From NCBI RefSeq assembly GCF_900110675.1, contig NZ_FOEN01000008.1, positions 1 to 64,000 on the forward strand: a stretch of 64,000 nucleotides of DNA, given 5' to 3'. The notes under the pieces were generated by a model, which was not told the origin of the DNA, made no database searches, and saw nothing but the letters and a program-made list of their open reading frames with translations. Below, piece after piece: positions 36,097-44,759 of the stretch. This DNA is from Ignavigranum ruoffiae. Its GTDB lineage: Bacteria > Bacillota > Bacilli > Lactobacillales > Aerococcaceae. Each line of letters starts with the position of its first letter. Position 1 is the first letter of the stretch. The translations under genes and the position numbers were made by a program.

Positions 36097-37011
36097 ATGA
36101 TGAATTTATTATCTATGGATCACTTGTCTAAAGAAGAAATGATGGCACTGATTGATCGAGCGATTGCGATTAAAGAAGGAAATATTGCCCCCTTTGATAA
36201 AACTTTATATGTCTCTAATCTATTTTTTGAGAATTCTACCCGGACTAAGAAGAGTTTTGAAATGGCTCAAGCTAAATTAGGCATTCATACCATTGATTTT
36301 GAAGTGTCTACCTCTTCAGTGAATAAAGGGGAATCCTTATATGATACTTGTAAGACTATGGAAGCCATTGGCTGTGATGCGTTGGTCATCCGTCATCCTG
36401 AGAATGAATATTACCAACAACTTGAAGGGTTAAATATCCCCGTGATTAATGGTGGCGATGGGTCAGGATCTCATCCAAGCCAATGCTTACTAGATTTAAT
36501 GACTATTTACGAGAAATTTGGCTATTTTGAAGGCTTAAAAGTAATTATCGTCGGCGACATTCTTCATAGCCGAGTAGCTAAGAGTAACTTTCAAGCTTTA
36601 ACCAAGTTAGGTGCGGACGTTAAATTCGTCGCTCCGCAAGAATATCGGGAGCATGATTTACCTGTTGAATATGTGGATATGGATCAGGTTATTGATCAAG
36701 TGGATGTCTGCATGTTGTTGCGGGTTCAATTAGAACGCCATCTATATAATCATGATGATATCCAAGCCGAATACAATAAACATTATGGCTTAAATATGGA
36801 ACGTTATCTGCGTCTTAAGGATCAAGCAATTATTATGCATCCAGCGCCCGTTAATCGGGGCGTAGAAATTACGGATGAACTGGTTGAAGCGGACAAGTCA
36901 GTAATTTTTGAACAAATGACTAACGGTGTATATATGCGGATGAGTATCTTACAAACCGTCTTAAGTCAGCATTTAGTAAATACGCCAACAATCCAAGTCG
37001 TTGCAGGCTAG
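36097..37011 (+). CDS. pyrB: Aspartate carbamoyltransferase, catalytic chain
   Basis: Joins carbamoyl phosphate and aspartate in the second step of pyrimidine synthesis. The 304-residue protein has the carbamoyl-phosphate motif [13 protein letters not shown] near residue 48, [12 protein letters not shown] near 128 and [11 protein letters not shown] near 249. ATG 36097 behind AAAGGAG was chosen; the frame extends upstream through the PyrR leader but that part is regulatory RNA. It is followed 10 bases later by pyrC. No regulatory chain gene is present, as usual in Firmicutes. Confidence 0.95.
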   Translation: MMNLLSMDHLSKEEMMALIDRAIAIKEGNIAPFDKTLYVSNLFFENSTRTKKSFEMAQAKLGIHTIDFEVSTSSVNKGESLYDTCKTMEAIGCDALVIRHPENEYYQQLEGLNIPVINGGDGSGSHPSQCLLDLMTIYEKFGYFEGLKVIIVGDILHSRVAKSNFQALTKLGADVKFVAPQEYREHDLPVEYVDMDQVIDQVDVCMLLRVQLERHLYNHDDIQAEYNKHYGLNMERYLRLKDQAIIMHPAPVNRGVEITDELVEADKSVIFEQMTNGVYMRMSILQTVLSQHLVNTPTIQVVAG

Positions 37012-37021
37012 ATAGGAGTTC

Positions 37022-38302
37022 ATGCGATATATGGCGACATTATTTAAGAATGGACGGGACGCTCAAGGACAAGTTCTGGAAGTTTATGTGCAGGATGGCT
37101 GTATTCAAGAAATAGCTAGCGAGATTTCTGCCCCTAATGGGGTCGCGGATTTACAAGTCATTGATTGCCAAGGCAAATTATTGGCCCCAGGGTTGGTTGA
37201 TATTCATGTACATTTGCGTGAACCCGGCGGAGAGCATAAGGAAACGATTGCTTCAGGGACCAAAGCAGCGGCCCGCGGTGGCTTTACCACCATTTGTGCT
37301 ATGCCCAATACCAAGCCTGTCCCTGATGATTTGGCAATCTTGTCGAACCTTCAAGAGCGAATCAAACAATCCGCTGTGGTTAAAGTTCAGCCCTACGCCT
37401 CGATTAGCCAAGACCTTCAAGGCGAAAATCTCAATGATTTTAAGAGCTTAAAGGAAGCTGGAGCAGTAGCATTTACCGATGACGGTGTCGGGATTCAAAC
37501 AGCCGGCATGATGTTAGCGGCTATGAGTCAGGTTCAAGCCCTTGGCTCCTTGATTGTAGCTCATACAGAAGACAATAGCCTCGCTTTAGATGGGGTCGTT
37601 CATCAGGGCAAGGTCAGCCAGCGACTCGGTCTACCTGGAATTCCCGCCAGTGCCGAAACCAGCCAAATTGCCCGCGATGTAATCTTAGCGGGTCAAACCG
37701 GTTGCCCCTATCATATCTGCCATGTGTCAGCTAAGGAGAGTGTTTCAATCATTCGCTGGGCTAAGTCTCAAGGCTATCCAGTGACGGCTGAAGTGACTCC
37801 CCACCACTTGCTTTTAGATGAAGACGATATCCCTGGCCCAGATACTGCTTGGAAGATGAATCCGCCTTTACGGTCAGCGGAAGACCGCCAAGCCTTAATC
37901 CAAGGTCTATTAGATGGGACCATCGATTGTATTGCAACCGACCATGCGCCTCATGCTAAGGAAGAAAAGGCTCAATCGATCTTAACCGCGCCTTTTGGCA
38001 TTGTTGGTTTGGAGACGGCCTTTGCTCTTTTATATACGCACCTGGTCGTAAAAGGGGTTTGTAGTCTGTCCCAACTAGTCGATTGGTTGACTTGTCGTCC
38101 AGCTGATATCTTTAAATTGCCGGCCGGACGTTTAACTGAAGGGCAAGCTGCCGATCTCGTCTTAATTGATTTAGTGGCTCAATCGACCATTGATGTGAAC
38201 CAGTTTTATTCCAAAGGACATAATACACCTTTCGCCGATTGGCAAGTTCAAGGTCGAGTGTGTTTGACCATGGTTGATGGACAGATTGTATATCAGGCTT
38301 AG
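37022..38302 (+). CDS. pyrC: Dihydroorotase
   Basis: Cyclises carbamoyl-aspartate to dihydroorotate. The 426-residue class I type amidohydrolase has the metal motif [16 protein letters not shown] near 59, MPNTKPVPD near 94, [10 protein letters not shown] near 231 and the catalytic [12 protein letters not shown] near 302. ATG 37022 lies close to TAGGAG; ATG 37031 is a possible alternative. The operon ends after this gene, so the remaining pyr genes must be elsewhere. Confidence 0.94.
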   Translation: MRYMATLFKNGRDAQGQVLEVYVQDGCIQEIASEISAPNGVADLQVIDCQGKLLAPGLVDIHVHLREPGGEHKETIASGTKAAARGGFTTICAMPNTKPVPDDLAILSNLQERIKQSAVVKVQPYASISQDLQGENLNDFKSLKEAGAVAFTDDGVGIQTAGMMLAAMSQVQALGSLIVAHTEDNSLALDGVVHQGKVSQRLGLPGIPASAETSQIARDVILAGQTGCPYHICHVSAKESVSIIRWAKSQGYPVTAEVTPHHLLLDEDDIPGPDTAWKMNPPLRSAEDRQALIQGLLDGTIDCIATDHAPHAKEEKAQSILTAPFGIVGLETAFALLYTHLVVKGVCSLSQLVDWLTCRPADIFKLPAGRLTEGQAADLVLIDLVAQSTIDVNQFYSKGHNTPFADWQVQGRVCLTMVDGQIVYQA

Positions 38303-38341
38303 AAATGATTTATTCCACCATAAAATGTGAATAATTCACAA

Positions 38342-38372
38342 ACAGATTGTTTTAGCGAACAATCTGTTTTTA
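38342..38372 (+). terminator. Terminator of pyrBC
   Basis: ACAGATTGTT (38342-38351) pairs with AACAATCTGT (38358-38367), followed by a T-rich tract. Confidence 0.88.
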
Positions 38373-38644
38373 TTTGTAGATATTACGATTGGAATGTATT
38401 AAATCAATTAATGAAAACCATAATTATACTTTAAAACATATTAGAAAATGTAATAAGAAATTCTTAAAACCTGGTTGACGAGAGCTAACCAAAGCGATAA
38501 ACTGTAATTGAACGGATAACATATCCCCTTTTATTCATGTGTCCCCCTAATTACACAATATATTGACAATTCCTTCTCCCCTGATTGGATTGTGAATATG
38601 GATAAAAAGGTATCTGTTCAAACTAAATGAAACATTCATAAATT

Positions 38645-38722
38645 CTTGTCAGTTATAACCCCCTTATAACTGGACAAGCCCCTTTATTTCATTTTCCAGC
38701 ACCCAAACGTGCTGGTTTTTTA
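38645..38722 (+). terminator. Two strong hairpins in the gap before the OpuC operon
   Basis: A perfect stem with a CCCCC loop (TTGTC-AGTTATAA with TTATAACT-GACAA, one bulged G, about 38646-38679) is followed by a second hairpin CCAGCAC/GTGCTGG (38697-38716) with six T. The pair has the look of a short transcript with an intrinsic terminator, or of an attenuator. No protein-coding frame precedes it within 38373-38640, so a small RNA ending here is possible. Confidence 0.55.
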
Positions 38723-38772
38723 TTGACATTTAAATTCTAATAACCAAATGAATGATTTATTAAATGGAGTGA

Positions 38773-38971
38773 ATGACATTTGACTTTGGGTTTAAGAAGA
38801 GAAGGAATCTAAAGCTTAGCTGAATAAAAGTTGTGAAGAAGTTCGCAACAATCTGGACCTTGACAAGGCGTATCATTTTAAGCAGAGGTCAATAAGTTAT
38901 ATGATAAATATGATAGAGATATAGTATCTTACACTGAAAAAATTGAAAATTGGAGGAAATTAAGTGATTGA
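38773..38971 (+). pseudogene. Degraded small gene before opuCA
   Basis: ATG 38773 behind GGAG opens MTFDFGFKKRRNLKLS and stops at 38821. A shifted frame then reads LNKSCEEVRNNLDLDKAYHF (from about 38820 to 38880), and a further shift reads AEVNKLYDKYDRDIVSYTEK to a TGA at 38969-38971 overlapping the opuCA start. The three pieces together read like one charged helical protein of about 65 residues broken by two frameshifts. The family is not recognised. Confidence 0.4.
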
Positions 38972-40166
38972 ATTTAAACATGTGAGTAAAGTCTATAAAG
39001 ACGGCAAAAAAGCAGTCGATGACTTTAATTTAAAGATTGAAGCTGGTGAGTTTATTTGTATAATCGGAACTTCTGGATCGGGAAAAACCACAAGCATGCG
39101 CATGATTAATCGGATGACTGAGTTGACCAGTGGCGAAATCTATGTCAAAGGGAAGAACGTGATGGAGCAAGATCCAGTCACCTTGCGACGAGAATTAGGC
39201 TATGTCATTCAAAATATTGGCCTGTTGCCCCATATGACTATTAAAGACAATATTACGATGGTTCCTAGTCTATTGAAGTGGGACGAAGAAAAGAAAGAGG
39301 CCATTGCCCGCAAGATGATTAAGCTGGCTGAATTGCCCGAGTCTTTCTTAGAACGTTACCCAGCTGAATTATCGGGAGGTCAACAACAACGGGTCGGCGT
39401 CGTACGGGCCTTAGCTGCCGACCAAGATATCATCCTCATGGATGAGCCTTTCGGTGCACTGGATCCTATTACCCGCCAATCTTTACAAGATTTAGTGAAG
39501 AACTTACAGGAACAATTGGGTAAGACGATTGTCTTCGTGACCCATGATATGGATGAGGCTTTATCTTTGGCCACTCGAATTGTGATCATGAGTGAAGGGA
39601 AGATTGTTCAAGCTGGCACCCCAGAAGAGATTCTACGTCATCCGAAGAATGAATTCGTAGTGGACTTTATTGGTAAAGATCGTTTGATTGAGTCCCGCCC
39701 GGATGTAATTACGGTTGGTCAAGTGATGAAGACCGACCCCGTCACCATTACTCTAGGTAAGTCGTTAAAACAAGCGATCACTACCATGCACGCTAAGAAA
39801 GTCGATACCCTCTTAGTGACGGATGACCAAGGTCATCTCAAAGGAATAGTTAATTTACAAGAAGTTCAAAAGCATTACAAGACGCACACTTCAGTGGCTG
39901 ATATTATGAATCCGAATGTATCCGCCTTAAGAGAAAATGGCTTGTTACGTGATAGTGTTGAACGGATTCTAAAAGCTGGTTACCCTTATGTGCCGATTGT
40001 TGACCAGGATCGTAAACTCGTTGGCATCGTGACCCGGTCCACCTTAGTGGATGTAGTCTACGATTCTATTTGGGGCGAAGGTGACTTATTGGCTGGCGAT
40101 GAGTTTGATTTCACTGACGCTGAGGAAGCAGATAAGCCAGCAGCGAAGGAGATGACAACTGAATGA
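38964..40166 (+). CDS. opuCA: Osmoprotectant (betaine/carnitine/choline) ABC transporter ATPase
   Basis: This ATPase powers uptake of quaternary amines such as glycine betaine, carnitine or choline. The 400-residue protein has Walker A GTSGSGKT (about 35-42), the signature LSGGQQQR near 137 and Walker B IILMDEP near 157. Two CBS domains follow at about 250-365 ([28 protein letters not shown]), which in OpuA-type systems sense ionic strength or nucleotides. The start is GTG 38964 behind TGGAGG. It is the first gene of a four-gene operon with four-base overlap to the permease. Confidence 0.92.
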   Translation: MIEFKHVSKVYKDGKKAVDDFNLKIEAGEFICIIGTSGSGKTTSMRMINRMTELTSGEIYVKGKNVMEQDPVTLRRELGYVIQNIGLLPHMTIKDNITMVPSLLKWDEEKKEAIARKMIKLAELPESFLERYPAELSGGQQQRVGVVRALAADQDIILMDEPFGALDPITRQSLQDLVKNLQEQLGKTIVFVTHDMDEALSLATRIVIMSEGKIVQAGTPEEILRHPKNEFVVDFIGKDRLIESRPDVITVGQVMKTDPVTITLGKSLKQAITTMHAKKVDTLLVTDDQGHLKGIVNLQEVQKHYKTHTSVADIMNPNVSALRENGLLRDSVERILKAGYPYVPIVDQDRKLVGIVTRSTLVDVVYDSIWGEGDLLAGDEFDFTDAEEADKPAAKEMTTE

Positions 40167-40807
40167 GTTTCCTACAAGAATATGGTGGAGAATTGCTGAT
40201 AAATACTGGCGAGCATCTCTACATTGCCTTTGTGGCTCTCTTATTAGGTGTGTTAGTAGCTGTTCCATTAGGAATTCTACTAACTAAAGTGCCGAAAGTG
40301 GCTAAATTTGTGATCGGCTTGGCCAGTATTTTCCAAACGATTCCATCATTAGCCCTCTTAGCTTTTATGATTCCTTTATTTGGTATTGGTAAGGTTCCAG
40401 CGATTTTGGCGATGTTTATCTATTCACTATTGCCGATTCTGCGTAACACCTATGTCGGTATGGACCAAGTCGACGAGAATCTCAAAGATGCTGCTAAAGG
40501 GATGGGCATGACTAGTTGGGAATCAATTCGTAAAGTTGAAATACCAATGGCTATGCCAGTGATAATGGCGGGAATTCGTCTATCTGCCGTCTACGTGGTA
40601 GCTTGGACTACCTTAGCATCTTATATTGGTGCCGGCGGTTTAGGTGACTTTATCTTCAACGGTTTACAACTGTATAAGATCGACTTGATCCTTGCGGGGA
40701 CGATTCCAATCACAATCCTAGCCTTGTTAACCGACTTACTACTAGCGAAATTGGAAAAATACTTAGAGCCTCAAATCCGACGCCAAGAGGAGGTCTCAGA
40801 AGAATAA
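40163..40807 (+). CDS. opuCB: Osmoprotectant ABC transporter permease 1
   Basis: This is a membrane subunit of the OpuC-type importer. It has 214 residues with about five or six membrane helices and the permease EAA-like motif [20 protein letters not shown] (about 112-131) that docks on the ATPase. ATG 40163 overlaps the opuCA stop by four bases, and the stop overlaps the opuCC start by one base. It is paired with the second permease encoded at 41735. Confidence 0.9.
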   Translation: MSFLQEYGGELLINTGEHLYIAFVALLLGVLVAVPLGILLTKVPKVAKFVIGLASIFQTIPSLALLAFMIPLFGIGKVPAILAMFIYSLLPILRNTYVGMDQVDENLKDAAKGMGMTSWESIRKVEIPMAMPVIMAGIRLSAVYVVAWTTLASYIGAGGLGDFIFNGLQLYKIDLILAGTIPITILALLTDLLLAKLEKYLEPQIRRQEEVSEE

Positions 40808-41733
40808 TGAAATTCAGTCAAAAAATTAGCAAATTACTACTTCTTCTCATGTCATTTCTTATCCTGAGTGCCTGTAGCTTGCCTGGTGTCAGCTCAAGTC
40901 AGGAGAAAGCGATCCGGGTGGCCGGTCTAGCGACTACCGAGGGACGGATTCTCAACGAGATTGTCCGACAGATGATTGAACACGAGACCGATCTGAAAGT
41001 TGATACCATTAATAACCTAGGGACGTCAGTGGTCCTACACCAGGCAGTAATGCAAGGTGACGCTGATGTGACTTCAGTCCGTTATACCGGGACCGAAATG
41101 GCAGCGACTCTGGGCATTGAGCCTGAGAAAGACCCGGACAAAGCCTTGGAATTGGTTCAAGAGATTTTTGCCAAGGATTTTAAGATGAAATATTATGACT
41201 CTTATGGCTTTGATAATACCTATGCCTTTATGGTGACCCAAGAGACAGCGGACCGCTTGCAATTGAAGACCGTTGCCGATTTGGAAAAATATAAAGATCA
41301 AATCGATGCCGGTTTCGATTCACAATGGTTGATCCGTGAAGGAGACGGCTATCCAGGTTTTGTCGAAGCGTATGGTTTTGAATTGGCTAATAAACATTCT
41401 ATGCAAATTGGTTTGGTCTATGATGCCCTGGCTGCAGGTAAAATGGATACCGTTTTGGGTTATTCTACCGATGGTCGGATTGCCAGCTATAACTTAGTCA
41501 CCTTGGAAGATAATTTGAAATTCTTCCCACCCTATGATGCTTCTCCGGCCGCAACGTATGAGATTCTGGAGGAATATCCTGAATTAGACGAAGTCTTAAG
41601 TCGTCTGGTGGGTCAGATTGATACAGAAACGATGCAGAAGTTGAATTATACGGCCGACCATCAATTAACGGAACCAGCGATTGTCGCTAAGAATTTTCTC
41701 GAAGAACACAATTATTTCAGAGAGGAGGAATAA
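40807..41733 (+). CDS. opuCC: Osmoprotectant-binding lipoprotein
   Basis: This is the extracellular substrate-binding subunit. The 308-residue protein has a lipoprotein signal peptide with lipobox LSAC (Cys23) and an OpuAC-type domain starting RVAGLATTEGRILNEI. The segments NNLGTSVVLHQAVMQGDADV near 75 and VLGYSTDGRIASYNL near 215 are typical of carnitine/choline-binding OpuCC proteins. Aromatic cage residues cannot be fixed by eye, so the preferred ligand is unknown. Confidence 0.9.
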   Translation: MKFSQKISKLLLLLMSFLILSACSLPGVSSSQEKAIRVAGLATTEGRILNEIVRQMIEHETDLKVDTINNLGTSVVLHQAVMQGDADVTSVRYTGTEMAATLGIEPEKDPDKALELVQEIFAKDFKMKYYDSYGFDNTYAFMVTQETADRLQLKTVADLEKYKDQIDAGFDSQWLIREGDGYPGFVEAYGFELANKHSMQIGLVYDALAAGKMDTVLGYSTDGRIASYNLVTLEDNLKFFPPYDASPAATYEILEEYPELDEVLSRLVGQIDTETMQKLNYTADHQLTEPAIVAKNFLEEHNYFREEE

Positions 41734-41734
41734 G

Positions 41735-42391
41735 ATGCAAGATATGAACGTACTCGAACAATTGCTTTATTATATGCAACAAAATAGTGCCTATGTATTT
41801 AGTCAATTCCTCCGTCATTTCCTTATTTCGGTCTATGGTGTATTATTTGCTACAGTCATTGGCATTCCTCTAGGTATTTACATTGAACGCCATCGCAAAC
41901 TCAGTCAATGGGTGATCAGCTTAACCAATATTATCCAGACCGTTCCTTCAATGGCCATGATGTCGATTATTATGATTGTGATGGGCTTAGGAGTAAATAC
42001 TGTTATCACCACTATTTTCTTCTATTCCTTACTGCCAATCGTTAAGAATACCTATACGGGTATGGCTAACTTAAGTCCTGACTTACGCGATATTGCCAAG
42101 GGGATGGGCATGTCTTCTTTACAACGTTTGCTTAAAGTCGAGCTACCTTTATCCATGTCAGTGATTATGGCCGGGATTCGTAACGCCTTGATTGTGGCGA
42201 TTGGGATTACCTCAATTGGTACCTTTATTGGTGCAGGTGGCTTGGGAGATATCATTACCCGCGGGATTGATGCAACCGACGGTAGTGCTATTATTATTGC
42301 CGGTGCCTTACCCACAGCCCTAATGGCGATTATCATGGATATTATTTTAGAAGCCATTCAAGGCCGATTTAGCCATCAGATTAAAGGATGA
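41735..42391 (+). CDS. opuCD: Osmoprotectant ABC transporter permease 2
   Basis: This is the second membrane subunit, 218 residues from ATG 41735, which follows GAGGAGG one base after the opuCC stop. It has the docking motif DIAKGMGMSSLQRLLKVELP and the helix pattern of OpuC permeases. The two permeases share FYSLLPI/IYSLLPI and KNTYTGM/RNTYVGM segments. It is the end of the operon; a T-box leader for the next gene begins about 70 bases later. Confidence 0.9.
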   Translation: MQDMNVLEQLLYYMQQNSAYVFSQFLRHFLISVYGVLFATVIGIPLGIYIERHRKLSQWVISLTNIIQTVPSMAMMSIIMIVMGLGVNTVITTIFFYSLLPIVKNTYTGMANLSPDLRDIAKGMGMSSLQRLLKVELPLSMSVIMAGIRNALIVAIGITSIGTFIGAGGLGDIITRGIDATDGSAIIIAGALPTALMAIIMDIILEAIQGRFSHQIKG

Positions 42392-42459
42392 AAAAACGTA
42401 GGATATTATTTGACATTTGATAATGATGAAGGTATGATTAGGAAAATATTAAAACGCCT

Positions 42460-42727
42460 TGATTTGGAAAGTAAACCGAAGATGAATTGATAGAGAGCCT
42501 ATGGTTGGTGGAAATAGGTAAGGATTCTAAGTTGAAAATGGCCAATGAGCGGTCACTATGAATGCTTGACAATAATAGTGAACGGATGCCTCCGTTATGC
42601 TGGCTATAGTATAAGCTGCAGAAATTAGTAGTCGTACTATATAAGGTTATACCAGTGATGGTTTAACGAATTAAGGTGGTAACACGAAGACTCTCGTCCT
42701 TATTTGGATGGGGGTCTTATTTTTTTA
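42460..42727 (+). promoter_or_regulatory. T-box riboswitch, probably methionine-specific
   Basis: The hallmark AAGGTGGTAACACG lies at 42673-42686. It is followed by the terminator hairpin AAGACTCTCGTCC (42687-42699)/GGATGGGGGTCTT and a T run to 42727. Stem I features GAGAGCC...GGTTGGTGGAAATAGG lie at about 42493-42518. A probable specifier codon ATG followed by G lies at 42538-42540. Uncharged initiator-type or elongator Met-tRNA would then turn on the downstream NlpA/MetQ-like gene. The specifier assignment is inference; the T-box itself is clear. Confidence 0.85.
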
Positions 42728-42799
42728 GGAGGGATAAATTAAATCAATCATGAAGCGGAAGCGAAATTGCATCATCTAACAATAAGAAAGAGGGATTAT

Positions 42800-43654
42800 A
42801 TGAAAAAATTAACTAAAGTATTTCTGATACTGGTAACAGTATTTATTAGCTTCTTCAATTTTATTGCGTTGGCTTCAGCCGCAGAATTCGAAGGTCAAAC
42901 CGTGAAAATTGGGGTGGTTGGCGAAGAGTATGAAGAATTATGGGAATTTGTCGCTGAGCGCGCCAAAGAACAAGAAGGGATTGATATTGAAGTTGTCCTT
43001 TTGACTGATTATAATATTCCCAATGTCGCTTTGGCCGATGGGTCTATTGATTTGAATGCCTTCCAACATGATGTTTTCTTAGAAAATTGGAATAAAGAGA
43101 ATGATGGCGATTTGGTCACCATTGGCTATACAGTCGCTGTACCGACGCGAATTTATTCTGACAAATATAAATCGCTGGATGAATTGCCAGAAGGGGCTAA
43201 GATTGCCGTCAATGCGGCTCCAACCAGCTTAGGCTACAATCTCCAAAGTTTAGAAAGAGCCGGCTTGATTAAATTAGCCGAGAGTGACGAGCTCTTACCT
43301 ACCTTAAATGATATTGAAGAAAATCCTAAAAAATTAGAAATTGTCGAACTGGATGCGGCCAATATTCCGGCTGCTGTTTCCGATGTGGATGCAGCTTTTA
43401 TTGATGATTCCTTCCTAGCATCCACTGATTTCCGTCCTAATGATGCCATTTATGTTTATGGTGATACCCCTGAAACGCTCAACCTATCTCGGGTAAATAA
43501 TATTGTGGCCCGGTCGGAAGACAAAGAGAATCCGTTATATTTGAAGATTGTCGAACTTTTCCAAACCGATGAGGTGGCCCAAGAAATTGATCGGATATTT
43601 GAGGGCGGATCGATTGCCGCCTGGGATTTAGTCGAACAAGCGGAGAAGGAATAA
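42800..43654 (+). CDS. NlpA/MetQ-like methionine-binding protein without a lipobox
   Basis: This is a 284-residue substrate-binding protein of the NlpA (MetQ) family. Recognisable features are VKIGVVGEEYEELWEFV near 37, DLNAFQHDVFLENWN near 87 and AVNAAPTSLGYNLQSLERAGLI near 137. MetQ proteins deliver methionine to MetNI. The signal peptide ends FNFIALASAAEF: there is no cysteine, so it is probably cleaved by signal peptidase I instead of being lipid-anchored. No metN or metI lies beside it. ATG 42800 behind AAAGAGGG was chosen. Control by the T-box supports methionine as ligand. Confidence 0.82.
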   Translation: MKKLTKVFLILVTVFISFFNFIALASAAEFEGQTVKIGVVGEEYEELWEFVAERAKEQEGIDIEVVLLTDYNIPNVALADGSIDLNAFQHDVFLENWNKENDGDLVTIGYTVAVPTRIYSDKYKSLDELPEGAKIAVNAAPTSLGYNLQSLERAGLIKLAESDELLPTLNDIEENPKKLEIVELDAANIPAAVSDVDAAFIDDSFLASTDFRPNDAIYVYGDTPETLNLSRVNNIVARSEDKENPLYLKIVELFQTDEVAQEIDRIFEGGSIAAWDLVEQAEKE

Positions 43655-43674
43655 TTAAATAGAAGTCAGTATTA

Positions 43675-43714
43675 AACTCGTGAACACTCTAGAGATGTGT
43701 TGGCGAGTTTTTTG
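43675..43714 (+). terminator. Terminator after the MetQ-like gene
   Basis: AACTCGTGAACAC (43675-43687) pairs with GTGTTGGCGAGTT (43697-43709; two unpaired bases), followed by six T. Confidence 0.8.
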
Positions 43715-43894
43715 GTGTCTAAATTTGTAAAGACACTGATCAGATCTATTATTTGAAAATTTGCCCCCCTTGATTTGTACTGGAAACCAGGCAGCTAAAA
43801 TTTTCCCCATCCTCATATTTACTCAACTAATGGTACTTTCATTGTCTTTTTCGATTAATGCAATGAATTTTCCCAGTCATAAAAAATGATTGAA

Positions 43895-43922
43895 TTAATT
43901 ATAAAAATGAAAACGTTATAAT
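43895..43922 (+). promoter_or_regulatory. Promoter and cre site of the sorbitol operon
   Basis: A weak -35 (TTAATT at 43895-43900), 16 bases and TATAAT (43917-43922) precede srlD. TGAAAACGTTATAA at 43908-43921 matches the cre consensus except one position and overlaps the -10, predicting CcpA repression. Activation probably needs the GutR and GutM regulators encoded in the operon. Confidence 0.6.
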
Positions 43923-43944
43923 TTATAAAGAAAGGAGAGGTAAA

Positions 43945-44745
43945 ATGACAAATTGGTTAGATATTCAAGACAAGGTGTATGTGGTAACTGGAGGTTCTTC
44001 AGGGATTGGTGCAAGTATTGTTCAACGTTTATTGGAAGTAGGCGCAAAGGTAGCAAACTTTGATTTAGTAGACCAAGAAAATCAAAATGAAAGTTATCTC
44101 TTCGTGAAAGTGGATGTTACTTCCAGTCAAGAAATTGAACAAGGGATTCAAGCTGTCCTTGATAAATTTGGGACGATTGATGGTTTAGTCAATAATGCGG
44201 GAATTAATATTCCGGCCCTCTTAGTTGACGACAAGAATCCTAAGAGTAAATATGAGATTAACGAAGGCTTATTTGATAAGATGATTTCAATTAATATGAA
44301 AGGATTCTATATGGTCGCTCAAGCGGTTGCCCGGATTTTGGTGGACAAAGGGCAAGGAGTCCTCATCAATATGGGATCAGAAGCTGGATTAGAAGGGTCT
44401 GAAGGCCAATCATGCTATGCTGCGACTAAAGCGGCAGTCTATAGCTTTACCCGTTCATGGGCTAAAGAATTAGGTAAGAAAGGCGTTCGCGTCGTAGGTG
44501 TTGCTCCGGGGATTATGGAAGCAACTGGACTTCGAACCGATGCTTACGAAGAAGCTCTATCATATACGCGTAATATCACTGTAGATGATCTTAGAAAATC
44601 ATATGCCAAAACCACCACCACCCCTTTAGGAAGATCAGGAAAACTTTCTGAAGTTGCCGATACCGTATGTTTCTTATTATCTGAACGGGCTGGTTATATC
44701 ACAGGGGTGACGTTAAATATTGCCGGAGGTAAAACTCGAGGATAA
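43945..44745 (+). CDS. srlD: Sorbitol-6-phosphate 2-dehydrogenase
   Basis: Oxidises sorbitol-6-phosphate to fructose-6-phosphate with NAD+. The 266-residue short-chain dehydrogenase has the cofactor motif VTGGSSGIGAS (about 14-24), NNAG near 85, and the catalytic Ser and YAATK near 152-156. Length and the NMGSEAGLEGSEGQSCYAATKA segment fit the LAB GutF/SrlD type. It opens the operon srlD-gutR-gutM-srlA-srlE-srlB behind AAAGGAGAGG. Confidence 0.87.
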   Translation: MTNWLDIQDKVYVVTGGSSGIGASIVQRLLEVGAKVANFDLVDQENQNESYLFVKVDVTSSQEIEQGIQAVLDKFGTIDGLVNNAGINIPALLVDDKNPKSKYEINEGLFDKMISINMKGFYMVAQAVARILVDKGQGVLINMGSEAGLEGSEGQSCYAATKAAVYSFTRSWAKELGKKGVRVVGVAPGIMEATGLRTDAYEEALSYTRNITVDDLRKSYAKTTTTPLGRSGKLSEVADTVCFLLSERAGYITGVTLNIAGGKTRG

Positions 44746-44759
44746 GGGAGTCGAGAAAT

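Noticed and set aside
43715-43894. Short gene between the MetQ-like gene and the sorbitol operon
   Set aside because: No frame with a start, binding site and coding character was found; it appears to be an AT-rich intergenic region.
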